A stretch of DNA of 46,626 nucleotides. Source: DATFES01 sp035457725 (GTDB taxonomy: Bacteria > Pseudomonadota > Alphaproteobacteria > CACIAM-22H2). The notes below the pieces were generated by a model. It had not been told where the DNA came from. It saw only the letters and a list, made by a program, of their open reading frames with translations, and made no database searches. Numbering within the stretch: position 1 is the stretch's first letter; each line of letters opens with the position of its first letter. The stretch spans positions 1 to 46,626 of the forward strand of contig DATIBC010000087.1 in assembly GCA_035457725.1 (NCBI GenBank), given 5' to 3'. The translations under genes were made by a program, and so were the position numbers. Shown piece by piece: positions 24,210 through 35,850 of this stretch.

Positions 24210-25463
24210 TTGAGTCATCCGGGCGGACTTACGACGCGAGGCGGGCCTCGCGTGCTCATCTACAGCCACGACACCCTCGGCCTCGGCCATTTGCGCCGCT
24301 GCCGCGCGATCGCGCATGCGCTGGTCGAGCGCGACAAGACGATGTCGGTGCTGATTCTCTCCGGTTCGCCGATCATCGGCAGTTTCGATTTCAAGGCGCG
24401 GGTCGATTTCGTTCGGGTGCCGGGGGTGATCAAGCTGCGCAACGGCGAGTACACCTCGCTCAACCTGCACATCGACATCCGCCAGACCCTGGATATCCGC
24501 GCCTCGATCATCCGCCACACCGCCGAGGCGTTCCAACCCGACCTGTTGATCGTCGACAAGGAGCCGCTGGGTCTGCGCGGCGAGGTCGCCGATACGCTGG
24601 CGATGCTCAAATCGCGCGGCATCCCGCTGATCCTGGGCTTGCGCGACGTGATGGACGATCCGGCGTTGCTCGAACCCGAATGGCAGCGCAAGAACGCGAT
24701 TCCGGCGTTGCGCGACCTTTATGACGACATCTGGATCTACGGATTGCCGCAGCTTTGCGATCCGCTATCGGGCATATCGGTGACCAAATCGGTCAAGCGC
24801 AAGATCAGCTACACGGGCTACCTCAGGCGCTTCGCGCCGCCCACCCCCTCGCGCGTGGTGGCCGGGCTCGAGGAGCGTATGCGCGAGCCCTATGTGCTGG
24901 TGACCACCGGCGGCGGCGGTGACGGCGAGGCGCTCATCGACTGGGTGCTCCGCGCCTACGAGTACGACCGCAGCTTGCCGCACCGGGCCCTCCTGGTGCT
25001 GGGGCCTTTCATGCAGACCGAGCTGCAAGCCGAGTTCCTCGAGCGCGCGCATCGATTGGCCGACGTCGAAGCGATCACTTTCGACAGCCATCTCGAGACG
25101 CTGATGGCGCGCGCCGCCGGCGTCGTGGCGATGGGTGGCTACAACACGTTTTGCGAGATCCTGTCGTTCGATAAGCCGGCGGTGATCGTGCCACGGTTGG
25201 CGCCACGCCTCGAGCAGCACATCCGAGCCAGCCGCGCCGCCGAGCTAGGCCTCGCGCGCATGCTGCCGGACGACGGGCGTCGCGACGTACGGATGATGGC
25301 TAGCGCGCTGCGCCGCTTGCCGGCGCAGAAACGGCCCTCCGAGGTGGTCATTCCCGGCCTCCTCGACGGTCTGGACAATGTTCAGCGCCTGATCGAGCGG
25401 TGGCTGGCGCCGCGCACCGGCGTCGCCGCCCATCCGCATCTCGCCGTGGTGACGCGCGGCTGA
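24210..25463 (+). CDS. MurG-like glycosyltransferase (COG4671 type), first copy
   Basis: 417 residues from a TTG start behind GGGGGAT; no ATG is available near the domain start. GT-B fold: N-terminal RVLIYSHDTLGLGHLRRCRAIAHAL with the glycine-histidine loop typical of MurG/GT28-like enzymes, AFQPDLLIVDKEPLGLRGE, then the C-terminal donor half with VLVTTGGGGDGEAL, a MGGYNTFCEIL signature and a PRLAPRLEQHIRA segment. It probably uses a nucleotide sugar; donor and acceptor are unknown. A second protein of the same type lies at 28.6-29.7 kb. Confidence 0.86.
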   Translation: MSHPGGLTTRGGPRVLIYSHDTLGLGHLRRCRAIAHALVERDKTMSVLILSGSPIIGSFDFKARVDFVRVPGVIKLRNGEYTSLNLHIDIRQTLDIRASIIRHTAEAFQPDLLIVDKEPLGLRGEVADTLAMLKSRGIPLILGLRDVMDDPALLEPEWQRKNAIPALRDLYDDIWIYGLPQLCDPLSGISVTKSVKRKISYTGYLRRFAPPTPSRVVAGLEERMREPYVLVTTGGGGDGEALIDWVLRAYEYDRSLPHRALLVLGPFMQTELQAEFLERAHRLADVEAITFDSHLETLMARAAGVVAMGGYNTFCEILSFDKPAVIVPRLAPRLEQHIRASRAAELGLARMLPDDGRRDVRMMASALRRLPAQKRPSEVVIPGLLDGLDNVQRLIERWLAPRTGVAAHPHLAVVTRG

Positions 25464-25489
25464 GGAACAAGCTATAAGGTGTCTGTCAT

Positions 25490-25539
25490 AAGCCGTAAGC
25501 GAAATCCGGCACCCGCTTCTCGGTCGAAGCTTACCGCTT
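25490..25539 (+). other. Inverted repeat between two glycosyltransferase genes
   Basis: AAGCCGTAAGC 25490-25500 pairs with GCTTACCGCTT 25529-25539 at 10 of 11 positions, around a 28-base loop. It lies in the only sizeable gap (102 bases) of the glycan run. No U tract follows, so it looks more like an RNA processing, stabilising or operator element than a terminator. Confidence 0.4.
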
Positions 25540-25565
25540 TCAACCCATAGATTACGGCACCGCGC

Positions 25566-26867
25566 ATGGCCGCCATCGCCGTCGTCGTCAAGGGCTGGCC
25601 CCGCCTGTCCGAAACCTTCATCGCCCAGGAGCTGGTCGGACTCGAGGCGCGAGGGCTGATGCTGCGGCTTTACGCGCTGCGCCGCCCGAGCGACGATAAG
25701 ACGCACGACCTCCATCGCGAACTCAAGGCGTCGGTGAACTATTTGCCGGAGTATCTGTGGCGCGCTCCGCTGCGCGTCCTCGATGGATATCGGCGAGCGC
25801 GCCGATTGAACGGGTATCGCCGGGCGCGCGCGCAGTGGCTCGCCGATCTGGTTCGCGATCCCACTCCCAACCGCATCCGCCGCTTCGGTCAGGCGCTCGT
25901 GCTGGCGGCGGAGATGCCCGACGATGTCGAACACCTCTACGCCCATTTTCTACATACCCCCGCCTCGGTCGCCCGCTACGCGGCGCTGCTGCGCCAGTTG
26001 ACGTGGAGCGCCTCAGCGCACGCCAAGGACATTTGGACGACACCCGATTGGGAGAAGCGCGAAAAGATCGCCGCCGCGCGTTGGATCGTCACTTGCACCC
26101 GCGCCGGCGCACAGCATCTTGGCGCGCTCGCCGACGCGGGCGACAAGGTTCAGCTCATCCATCACGGGCTCGATTGGCGTCGTTTCCCGGCGAACGGCGC
26201 GCACCCGCGCACACCCGATGGCCGCGATCCCGCCGAGCCGGCGGTGATCCTTTCAGTCGGACGGGCGGTGACGAAGAAAGGCTTCGACGTCTTGCTCGAA
26301 GCGTTGGCGCGCCTGCCGCCCGACCTGCACTGGAGATTCGTGCATATCGGCGATGGCGCGCTCGCCAGCAAGCTGCGCCGACAGGCGAGACGGCTGGGCC
26401 TCGCCTCGCGCATCGAGTGGCGCGGCGCTCTACCGCACTGCGAAGTCTTGAAGGCCTACCGCGATGCCGACGTATTCGCGCTGGCGAGCCGGATAACCAA
26501 GGACGGCGATCGCGACGGCATTCCCAACGTGTTGATGGAGGCGATGAGCCAGGGTTGCGCGGTGCTCGCCACGAAGGCTGGAGCGATCGGCGAACTGGTC
26601 GCCGACGGCGTGACCGGACGTCTAGTCGCGCCGGACGATCCGGCGGCGTTCGCGGATGCGCTCGCCGAACTGATCGGCGACCCGGCGCGCCGCGCGCGAC
26701 ATGCCGCCGCCGGGTATCGGCGGGTGGTTGCCGATTTTGCGCATCACGAGGGAGTTGACCGCATCGCCGCATTGCTGCGCGAGCAGCCGGCGGTCGCTGC
26801 GGGGAGGCCGGCGCCGGGACGCGGCGCGCCGCGACACGCATGCGCATCGTCTTCTACGCGCCGCTGA
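25566..26867 (+). CDS. GT4 family glycosyltransferase
   Basis: 433 residues. The N-terminal half starts VVVKGWPRLSETFIAQELVGLEARG, typical of exopolysaccharide GT4 enzymes. The C-terminal half has ILSVGRAVTKKGFDVLLEALARL, a basic donor-phosphate patch, and GIPNVLMEAMSQGCAVLATKAGAIGELV, the EX7E-type retaining GT4 motif. It would transfer an NDP- or GDP-sugar in the cytoplasm. The last 28 bases overlap the next gene, and the C-terminal tail (PGRGAPRHACASSSTRR) is probably a by-product of this overlap. Confidence 0.9.
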   Translation: MAAIAVVVKGWPRLSETFIAQELVGLEARGLMLRLYALRRPSDDKTHDLHRELKASVNYLPEYLWRAPLRVLDGYRRARRLNGYRRARAQWLADLVRDPTPNRIRRFGQALVLAAEMPDDVEHLYAHFLHTPASVARYAALLRQLTWSASAHAKDIWTTPDWEKREKIAAARWIVTCTRAGAQHLGALADAGDKVQLIHHGLDWRRFPANGAHPRTPDGRDPAEPAVILSVGRAVTKKGFDVLLEALARLPPDLHWRFVHIGDGALASKLRRQARRLGLASRIEWRGALPHCEVLKAYRDADVFALASRITKDGDRDGIPNVLMEAMSQGCAVLATKAGAIGELVADGVTGRLVAPDDPAAFADALAELIGDPARRARHAAAGYRRVVADFAHHEGVDRIAALLREQPAVAAGRPAPGRGAPRHACASSSTRR

Positions 26868-27985
26868 AGCCGCCGGACCATCTCGTACCGTCCGGCGACC
26901 GCCGGATGGCGCAGCTCTTGATCGCCGCATGTCAAGCGGCTGGCCACGAGGTCGAGTTGGCGGCGCGTTTTCGCAGCTACGAGGGCTTCGGCGAGGGCGA
27001 ACGTCAGGCGCGGCTCGCCGCGCTCGGCGGACGGCTGGCGCACCGCTTGGCCGAGCGGTTGGCCGCGCGGCCAGCAGCCGAGCGGCCGCGCGTGTGGTTT
27101 ACCTATCACCTTTACTACAAGGCGCCCGATTGGCTCGGGCCGCGCGTGGCCGCTCGCCTCGGCATCCCCTATGTCGTCGCCGAAGCTTCGGTGGCGGAAA
27201 AGCGCGCCGGCGGCCTCTGGGGCCTCGCCCATGCGGCGACGGTCGCTGCCCTCAAGCGCGCCGCCGCCGTCGTTTCGCTCAATCCCGCCGACGAGCCCGG
27301 CGTGAGCCCCTATCTCGGCGCACCGAGCCGCCATTACCGTTTGAAGCCGTTCCTCGATCCGGCGCCGTATACCGCGGCGCGCGCCGGCCGCGACGGCTTT
27401 CGCGCCGATCTCGCTCGCGCCCATGGGCTGCCGACCGACCAGCCATGGCTCGTCGCCGTCGCCATGATGCGGGCCGGCGACAAGCTGGCGTCGTATCGGT
27501 TGCTCGCCGAGGCAGCGCGGCGCATCGATGATCGGCGGTGGCGCCTGCTTCTCGTCGGCGACGGCGCGGCGCGCGACGAGGTGCTGGCGGCGTTCGCGCC
27601 GCTCTCCAAGCGCACGACCTGGCTCGGAGCGCTTGACGGCGATGCGTTGGCGCAGATCTACGCCGCAAGCGACCTCTTCGTCTGGCCGGCGATCAACGAG
27701 GCGTATGGCATGGCCATCCTCGAGGCGCAGGCCTGCGGATTGCCGGTCGTCGCCGGACGCTCGGGCGGCGTCGGCGAAATCGTGGCCGAGGGCCTGACCG
27801 GGGCGCTCGTCCCGGCGGGCGATGGCGCCGCGTTCGCCGCCGCGCTGCGGGAGCTGCTCGACGATCCGGCCAGGCGCGCCGAAATGTCGCGCAGCGCGCT
27901 GGCCAAAGTCGCAACCGAACACGATCTCACTGCGGCGGGAGCGCGTCTCGACGCCATTTTGCGAAGCGTGACGTCCACCGGATGA
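26840..27985 (+). CDS. GT4 family glycosyltransferase, second
   Basis: 381 residues. It begins MRIVFYAPLKPPDHLVPSGDRRMAQLL and has the GT4 donor half: WLVAVAMMRAGDKLASYRLLAEA, LLLVGDGAARDEV and INEAYGMAILEAQACGLPVVAGRSGGVGEIV with the EX7E motif. It is about 50 residues shorter than the preceding GT4 and only distantly similar to it. It overlaps the upstream gene by 28 bases and the downstream phosphatase by ATGA, so it is translated within a coupled run. The sugar specificity is unknown. Confidence 0.9.
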   Translation: MRIVFYAPLKPPDHLVPSGDRRMAQLLIAACQAAGHEVELAARFRSYEGFGEGERQARLAALGGRLAHRLAERLAARPAAERPRVWFTYHLYYKAPDWLGPRVAARLGIPYVVAEASVAEKRAGGLWGLAHAATVAALKRAAAVVSLNPADEPGVSPYLGAPSRHYRLKPFLDPAPYTAARAGRDGFRADLARAHGLPTDQPWLVAVAMMRAGDKLASYRLLAEAARRIDDRRWRLLLVGDGAARDEVLAAFAPLSKRTTWLGALDGDALAQIYAASDLFVWPAINEAYGMAILEAQACGLPVVAGRSGGVGEIVAEGLTGALVPAGDGAAFAAALRELLDDPARRAEMSRSALAKVATEHDLTAAGARLDAILRSVTSTG

Positions 27986-28575
27986 CGACCAAGCTTTTGC
28001 TGATGCGCCATGGACCAACCGCGTGGAACGCGGCGCGCCGGCTGCAGGGCCGGGCCGATGTCGCACTCTCCGTCGAGGCGCAGGCGCGGCTCGGCGGCTG
28101 TGCGCTGCCCGGCGAGTTCGTCCGCTGGCGTTGCCTCGTCTCGCCGCTGCGACGAGCGCGCGAAACCGCGGCGCTGCTCGGGCTCACCGGCGTTGTCGAG
28201 TCACGGTTGATCGAGATGGACTGGGGCGAATTCGAGGGCCGCACCTTGGATGCCTTGCGCGATGAACTCGGCGTAGCGCTCGCCGAAAACGAGGGGCGCG
28301 GCCTCGACTTCACGCCGCCGCGCGGCGAAAGTCCGCGCATGGTGCAAGCGCGATTATCGCCATTACTGGCCGAGCTCGCCGCGACCGGCCTGCCGACCGT
28401 GGCGATCACCCATCGCGGCGTGATCCGCGCCATTTACGCGCGCGCGGTCGGCTGGGACATGCTCGGCACCCCGCCGCACAAGCTCGAGCCCTATGGCATG
28501 CAGCTCTTCGCGCTCGCCAAAGACGGGAGCCCGTCACTGCTGGAGACCAACATCGCGCTGGCGTCTACGCGATGA
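27982..28575 (+). CDS. Histidine phosphatase family protein
   Basis: 197 residues. The branch-1 phosphatase signature is LLLMRHGPTAWN with R9/H10, followed by SPLRRARETA, the acid E78 in IEMDWGEFEG, and the second histidine H144 in ITHRGVIRAIY. It is short and compact like CobC/GpmB-type phosphatases. Being buried with 4-base overlaps between glycosyltransferase genes, it more likely dephosphorylates a sugar phosphate or pathway intermediate than acts as phosphoglycerate mutase or alpha-ribazole phosphatase; this is inference from context. Confidence 0.9.
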   Translation: MTTKLLLMRHGPTAWNAARRLQGRADVALSVEAQARLGGCALPGEFVRWRCLVSPLRRARETAALLGLTGVVESRLIEMDWGEFEGRTLDALRDELGVALAENEGRGLDFTPPRGESPRMVQARLSPLLAELAATGLPTVAITHRGVIRAIYARAVGWDMLGTPPHKLEPYGMQLFALAKDGSPSLLETNIALASTR

Positions 28576-29747
28576 CGCCTCGCGTTCTAATTCATGTCCA
28601 ACACCTCCTCGGCACCGGCCATGTGCGCCGCGCCGCGGCGGTCGGAGCGGCGCTGGCGGCGGCGGGAATGGAGGTCGAGATTCTTTCCGGCGGCTTGCCG
28701 GTCGCCGGCCTGCCGCTTGGCGGCGCACGCATGACGCAGCTGCCGCCCATCGCGGCGGCCGACGCCACCTTCCGGCGCCTGGTCGACGCCTCCGGAGTTC
28801 CGATCGACGACGCCTTTCGCGCCAGACGGCGCGAGCTCGTCTTGACGCGCATGGCGTCGTTTCGGCCCGACGCGATCATCACCGAACTCTATCCCTTCGG
28901 TCGGCGAGCGCTCGCTTTTGAGCTAGCACCTCTGGTCGAGTCGGCGAGCGCGCTCGATCCGCGGCCGCTCGTCCTCTGTTCATTGCGTGACGTGTTGGTG
29001 GCGCCCACGGATCAGCGCAAGATCGAGGCGGCGCTGCTGCGGGCCTATGACCTTTACGATCGCGTGCTCGTGCACGGCGACCCGGCGTTCCTGCCGTTGG
29101 AGGCAAGCTATCCGGCGGTTGCCGCGCTCGGCGAGCGCGTCGTCTATACCGGTTACGTCGTGGCGCCGCGGCCGGTCGGATCGCCTGACGGCGAGGGGCT
29201 CGGCGAGGTCATTGTCTCGATCGGCGGCGGCGCGGTCGGCATGGCGCTCATCGCGGCGGCGATCGAAAGCCGCCAGCGCCTGATCGACGCCGCTCATGGC
29301 GCCGGCGCGCGGACGTGGCGTCTGCTGCTTGGCAAGGATCTTCCCGCTGCCGCGGCGCGCCGGGCCCGCGACGCGGCGCAGCCCGGCCTAATCATCGAAC
29401 CGGCGCGCGCCGATTTCCCGGCGCTTCTGTCGCGTGCGCATGTCTCGGTGTCGCAGGCCGGCTATAACACCGTCATGGACATCCTAAGCGCCGGCGTTCG
29501 CGCGGTGTTGGTTCCCTTCGCCGCCGAGGGCGAGAGCGAGCAGATGCAACGCGCCGAGGCGCTCGCGCGGCGCGGCTGGGCGCGGATCGTGCCGGAAGGC
29601 GACTTGACCGGCGATCGGCTCGCCGGCGCGATCGCTGCAGCCAGCACCGCGCCGCCGCCGCCCAGCGGCGCGCTCTCGAGCGACGGCGCGGCGGAGACGG
29701 CGCGTCTGATCGCGACGTGGCTTGCGTCGCGCGTGGGCGGGCGATGA
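28572..29747 (+). CDS. MurG-like glycosyltransferase (COG4671 type), second copy
   Basis: 391 residues. The same architecture as the enzyme at 24.2 kb: RVLIHVQHLLGTGHVRRAAAVGAAL at the start, ASFRPDAIITELYPFGRRAL, LVLCSLRDVLV, then VIVSIGGGAVGMALI and VSVSQAGYNTVMDILSAGVRAVLVPFAAEGESEQMQRA. The two share G-x-GHxRR, FxPDxxIxExxPxGxR and SxxRDVx blocks, so they are paralogues with presumably different sugars. It overlaps the upstream phosphatase and the downstream deacetylase by ATGA. The product is unknown. Confidence 0.86.
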   Translation: MTPRVLIHVQHLLGTGHVRRAAAVGAALAAAGMEVEILSGGLPVAGLPLGGARMTQLPPIAAADATFRRLVDASGVPIDDAFRARRRELVLTRMASFRPDAIITELYPFGRRALAFELAPLVESASALDPRPLVLCSLRDVLVAPTDQRKIEAALLRAYDLYDRVLVHGDPAFLPLEASYPAVAALGERVVYTGYVVAPRPVGSPDGEGLGEVIVSIGGGAVGMALIAAAIESRQRLIDAAHGAGARTWRLLLGKDLPAAAARRARDAAQPGLIIEPARADFPALLSRAHVSVSQAGYNTVMDILSAGVRAVLVPFAAEGESEQMQRAEALARRGWARIVPEGDLTGDRLAGAIAAASTAPPPPSGALSSDGAAETARLIATWLASRVGGR

Positions 29748-30514
29748 CCGGCTGGGAAGAGTTCGAGCGCGAGCTCGACCTCTGGGGCGCCGCCGGTCGC
29801 ACCGCGACGCTGTGGTGGCGCGACGACGATGCGACGGCGCCGAGCCAGTCGCTCGACCGCGCGCTTGCGCTCCAGCGATCGAGCGGGGTTCCGCTGGCGC
29901 TCGCCGTGATTCCCGGCCGAGCCACCCGGCCGCTCTCCGAGCGTCTTTCCGGCGAAACCGGCGTCATCGTCATGCAGCACGGCTGGCGACACGATAATCA
30001 CGCACCGCCGGGAGCGCCCAAGGCCGAGCTCGGTTCGCATCGGCCAGCATCTTTTGTCTTGGGCGAGCTTGCGCGCGGGCGGCTGGTCCTCGACCGCCTG
30101 TTCGGCGGACACTGGCTGAACGTCCTCGTCCCGCCGCATAATCGCCTCGCGCTTGAGATAGCGTATGGCTTGCCCGTTGCGGGCTATGCCGGTTTGTCGA
30201 CTTTTGGCGCACGCACAAGGGCGATTGCGGGGCTGATTCAGGTGAACGCGCATTGCGACATCATGAACTGGACAACCCGCGCCTTCGCCGGGGAAGCCGC
30301 AGCGCTGCGTCAAGTCGTCGATCACCTCGCCCGAAGGCGCCTGGCAAGCGTCGACCCCGAAGAGCCGACGGGATTTCTGACCCACCATCTCGCCCACGAC
30401 GAGGCGGCGTGGCGTTTCTGCGAGGCCTTCTTCGGCCGGGTCAAGGCGCACAAGGCGTCGGCATGGCTGGACGTCGCGACTATGTTCAAACCCGGCCAAG
30501 CGAGCTGGGCATGA
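29744..30514 (+). CDS. Polysaccharide deacetylase-like protein
   Basis: 256 residues from the ATG that overlaps the upstream stop (29744). Residues 21-29 (ATLWWRDDD) give the paired aspartates of NodB-like deacetylases, and VIVMQHGWRHDNH (75-86) provides H79 and H83 at the metal-binding H-x3-H position. The rest (VPPHNRLALEI, FLTHHLAHD) fits a short divergent member of the superfamily. It may remove N- or O-acetyl groups from the glycan made by the upstream enzymes. There is no signal peptide, so it probably acts in the cytoplasm on precursors. Confidence 0.78.
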   Translation: MTGWEEFERELDLWGAAGRTATLWWRDDDATAPSQSLDRALALQRSSGVPLALAVIPGRATRPLSERLSGETGVIVMQHGWRHDNHAPPGAPKAELGSHRPASFVLGELARGRLVLDRLFGGHWLNVLVPPHNRLALEIAYGLPVAGYAGLSTFGARTRAIAGLIQVNAHCDIMNWTTRAFAGEAAALRQVVDHLARRRLASVDPEEPTGFLTHHLAHDEAAWRFCEAFFGRVKAHKASAWLDVATMFKPGQASWA

Positions 30515-31008
30515 ACGTGTACCGCTACCCGCTGAAATCCGTGGTCGGAGATTACGCCCGCGCCAGCGCCGGTTTGGCGCTTACCGCCGGGCCGGCGATG
30601 ATGGTTCCCGCCGGCTCGGCGTCGCTTTACGTTCTTCTGCCATTAGCAGCGCTGTTCGTCGCTTTCGCCATTCGTACCGGGCGGCGCCAGATCGCGCGGG
30701 TGGAGCTCACCCCCTCCGACTTGTCGATTTTCGGACCGGGACAGGTTAGCCTAGAGGCGGGCGAGGTGGACTCGGTCAAGCTCAGTTATTTTTCCACCAA
30801 GTCGGACCACGCGGGGGGGTGGATGCAACTCACGCTCAAGGGGGGCGCTGGCAGGACGATCCGTATCGATTCCGGGCTCGAGGGCTTCGGCGAGATCGCG
30901 CGCTGGGCGGCCGCCGCGGCGATCGCCAACCAGGTCGAGTTGTCGCACGCCACGATCGTGAATTTCGGCGCGCTTGGAATCGTCATCGACGAGACGACAA
31001 GACCCTAG
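30511..31008 (+). CDS. Small membrane protein with PH-like C-terminal domain
   Basis: 165 residues from ATG 30511, overlapping the deacetylase stop. Two hydrophobic segments (about 20-38 and 40-56) form a membrane hairpin, and the rest (VELTPSDLSIFGPGQVSLEAGEVDSVKLSYFS...GWMQLTLKGGAGRTIRIDSGL...) is beta-rich, like bacterial PH-domain proteins. The family is not recognised with certainty. It sits between the glycan genes and the ABC importer (3 bases before the ATPase start) and could tie the two at the membrane. Function unknown. Confidence 0.75.
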   Translation: MNVYRYPLKSVVGDYARASAGLALTAGPAMMVPAGSASLYVLLPLAALFVAFAIRTGRRQIARVELTPSDLSIFGPGQVSLEAGEVDSVKLSYFSTKSDHAGGWMQLTLKGGAGRTIRIDSGLEGFGEIARWAAAAAIANQVELSHATIVNFGALGIVIDETTRP

Positions 31009-31011
31009 CGC

Positions 31012-32918
<1,907 letters not shown>

Positions 32919-32922
<4 letters not shown>

Positions 32923-34844
32923 TCCGCCGCGGTGCGATCATGCTCGGCGCGCTGTGGGCGTTAACGCCGGCGCCGATGAACGCCGCCTACATCGAGCCGC
33001 CGTCGCTCGCCGCCGAGGTCGCCGCCGGCCGGTTGCCACCGATCGAGCAGCGTCTTCCGCAATCGCCGCTCAAGGCGATGCCCGAGGGCAAGGACATGGA
33101 GCTCGGCCGGCACGGCGGCGAGTTGCGCTTCCTGATCGGCCGGCCGCAGGACGTCCGGCTCATGGTGGTTTACAGCTACGCACGCCTGGTCGTTTACGAC
33201 ACCAAATTCGAACTTCGGCCGGATATCGTCGAAGCGGTCGAATCGGATGGTGATCGCGTCTTCACCTTCAAGCTGCGGCGCGGTCACCGGTGGTCGGATG
33301 GGCAGCCATTCACCAGCGAGGATTTTCGCTACTACTGGCACGATGTCGTCCTCAACAAGCAGCTATCGCCGCTGGGGCCCCCTCAGGTGCTGATGGTCGA
33401 CGGCAAGCCGCCGCGCGTCGAATTTCCCGACGCAACGACCGTGCGCTACTCGTGGAGCTCGCCCAATCCGTATTTCCTGCCCGCGGTCGCCGGTCCGTCG
33501 CCGCTTTATATCTATCGGCCGGCGCATTATCTGCGGCAGTTTCACGCCAAGTACACCGATGCCGAGACCTTGGCTGCCGAGGTCAAGAAGGCGGGGGTAC
33601 GCAACTGGCAGGCGCTGCATAACCGCCGTGACAATCAGTACCGCAACGACAATCCCGACCTGCCGACGCTCGATCCATGGGTGGTGCAGACCAAACCACC
33701 GTCGGATCGATTCGTCTTCGTGCGCAACCCCTACTTCCACCGCGTCGATCCCGAAGGCAGGCAGCTTCCCTATATCGACCGCGTCGCAGCGACCGTCGCC
33801 GACGGCCGACTGATACCGGCCAAGACTGGGGCTGGCGAAGCCGATCTGCAAGCGCGCGGAATCAGCTTCAACAACTATACGTTTCTGCGCCAGGCCGCGA
33901 AGCGCAACGACTTCACGGTGCGGCTGTGGAACACCGCCAAGGGATCGCACATCGCGCTGTTCCCCAATCTCAATGCCTCCGACCCGACCTGGCGGCAATT
34001 GAACCGCGATCCGCGCTTCCGGCGCGCGCTTTCACTCGCGATCAACCGTCGCGAGATCAACCAGGTTATCTATTTCGGGCTGGCGCTCGAGGCGGCGAAC
34101 ACCGTGTTGCCACAAAGCCCGCTTTATCGGAACTATTACCGCCTGGCGGCGGCGCAATTCGATCTCCGTACCGCCAATCGCCTGCTCGACGAGATCGGCG
34201 TAGTCAAGCGCGACGGTCGCGGCGTGCGTCTGCTGCCCGACGGACGGCCGCTCGAGGTGATCGTCGAAACGGCGGGCGAGGACACCGAGCAGACCGACGT
34301 GCTCGAACTCATCCACGATTCCTGGCTCGACGCCGGCGTCAAGCTGTTCTCGCGTCCCTCGCAGCGCGAGGTGTTCCGCAACCGCATCTTCGCCGGCCAG
34401 ACCAAGATGTCGGTGTGGTCGGGGCTCGAGAACGGCCTGCCCACGGCCGCCACGCCGCCCGACGAGCTGGCGCCGACCTCGCAGCAGCAATTGCAGTGGC
34501 CGAAATGGGGGCAGTATATCGAGACCCGCGGCGGCAGCGGCGAGGCCGTGGACGACCCTGCGGCCAAGGAGCTGATGCGGCTGAACGAAGATTGGCGCTT
34601 GTCCGTTTCGCGCTCCGAGCGCGAACGGATATGGCATCGCATGCTGGAGATCCACGCCGAGCAGGTCTTCACCATCGGGCTCATCGCTGGGGTCAAGCAG
34701 CCCGTGGTGGTGAACAGCCATCTGCGGAACGTGCCCGCCGAGGGCGTCTATAACTGGGATCCGGGATCGTTCTTCGGCGTCTACCGTCCGGAGTTGTTCT
34801 GGTTCGACGAGTCGCGCCGCACCGCCGCGAGCGCGGCGCAATGA
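32919..34844 (+). CDS. Peptide-type ABC importer substrate-binding protein
   Basis: 641 residues with a Sec signal peptide (1-22). The SBP_bac_5 family pattern is seen in VYSYARLVVYDTKFELRPDIVEAVE, FTFKLRRGHRWSDGQPFTSEDFRYYWHDVV, and RDPRFRRALSLAINRREINQVIYFGLALEAANTVLPQS. It is about 100 residues longer than DppA/OppA, as in some alphaproteobacterial importers. The ligand may be oligopeptides or other solutes; glycopeptides or muropeptides cannot be ruled out. It lies between ATPase and permease genes with a 7-base gap to the latter. Confidence 0.92.
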
Positions 34845-34851
34845 GGCGGCG

Positions 34852-35850
34852 ATGCTGAGCTATTTGATCCGGCGCGTCTTGATCATGATCCCGACGCTGC
34901 TCGCCATCAGCGCCATCGTCTTCATCATCATCCAGCTTCCGCCCGGCGACTACCTGACCACGCTGGTCGCTGAGCTGCAGAGCCAAGGCGAGGCGGCGAG
35001 CCTCGAGAAGATCAACTTTCTGCGCCAGCAATATGGCCTCGATCGCTCGCCCGTCGAGCAGTACCTGTTCTGGATCGCCGGCCTGTTGCAGGGCGACCTC
35101 GGATATTCGTTCGAGTTCAATCTGCCGGTGGCGCAAGTGATCGGCGACCGGCTGCTGCTGTCGTTCATCGTCGCCTTCGCGACCGTGCTGTTCACCTACG
35201 TCGTCGCGTTTCCGATCGGCATCTATTCGGCGACGCGCCAGTATTCATGGGGCGACTACAGCCTGACGTTCATCGGATTTCTCGGTCTCGCCACGCCGAG
35301 TTTCCTGCTGGCCCTCGTGCTGCTGTACTTCGCCAACGTCGCTTTCGGCACATCGATCGGCGGCTTGGTCGATCCGCAATACATCGAACAGCCGATGTCG
35401 TGGGGCAAGTTCTGGTCGGTGCTGGAGCATCTGTGGATCCCGGTGCTGGTGATCGGCGCTTCGGGCACCGCGGCGATGATACGGCGCTTGCGCGCCAATC
35501 TGCTCGACGAGCTGCAAAAACAGTACGTCGTGACGGCGCGCGCCAAGGGTCTGCCGCCCGGCCGTCTGTTGGTCAAGTACCCGCTGCGCATGGCGATCAA
35601 TCCGTTCATCGCTGACATCGGCAGCCTGCTACCCAGCTTGATTTCCGGCGCGGCGATCGTCTCGGTGGTTTTGTCGCTGCCGACCAATGGGCCGATGCTG
35701 CTCTCCGCCTTGCGCAGTCAGGACATGTATCTCGCCGGATCGTTCTTGATGATCGAGGCGTGCCTGGTGGTCATCGGCGTGTTCCTGTCCGACCTGGCGC
35801 TGGCGGCGCTCGATCCGCGCATCCGCCTCCACGGCGAGGCGACGAAATGA
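34852..35850 (+). CDS. Peptide-type ABC importer permease (DppB-like)
   Basis: 332 residues. It starts MLSYLIRRVLIMIPTLLAISAIVFIIIQLPPGDY, the standard first segment and periplasmic loop of DppB/OppB. There are six membrane segments, and the ATPase-contacting EAA-type loop reads ELQKQYVVTARAKGLPPGRLLVKYPLRMAINPF. A GAGGCGG precedes the ATG. It pairs with the next gene, whose start overlaps its stop (ATGA), to form the inner-membrane channel of the importer. Confidence 0.94.
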   Translation: MLSYLIRRVLIMIPTLLAISAIVFIIIQLPPGDYLTTLVAELQSQGEAASLEKINFLRQQYGLDRSPVEQYLFWIAGLLQGDLGYSFEFNLPVAQVIGDRLLLSFIVAFATVLFTYVVAFPIGIYSATRQYSWGDYSLTFIGFLGLATPSFLLALVLLYFANVAFGTSIGGLVDPQYIEQPMSWGKFWSVLEHLWIPVLVIGASGTAAMIRRLRANLLDELQKQYVVTARAKGLPPGRLLVKYPLRMAINPFIADIGSLLPSLISGAAIVSVVLSLPTNGPMLLSALRSQDMYLAGSFLMIEACLVVIGVFLSDLALAALDPRIRLHGEATK

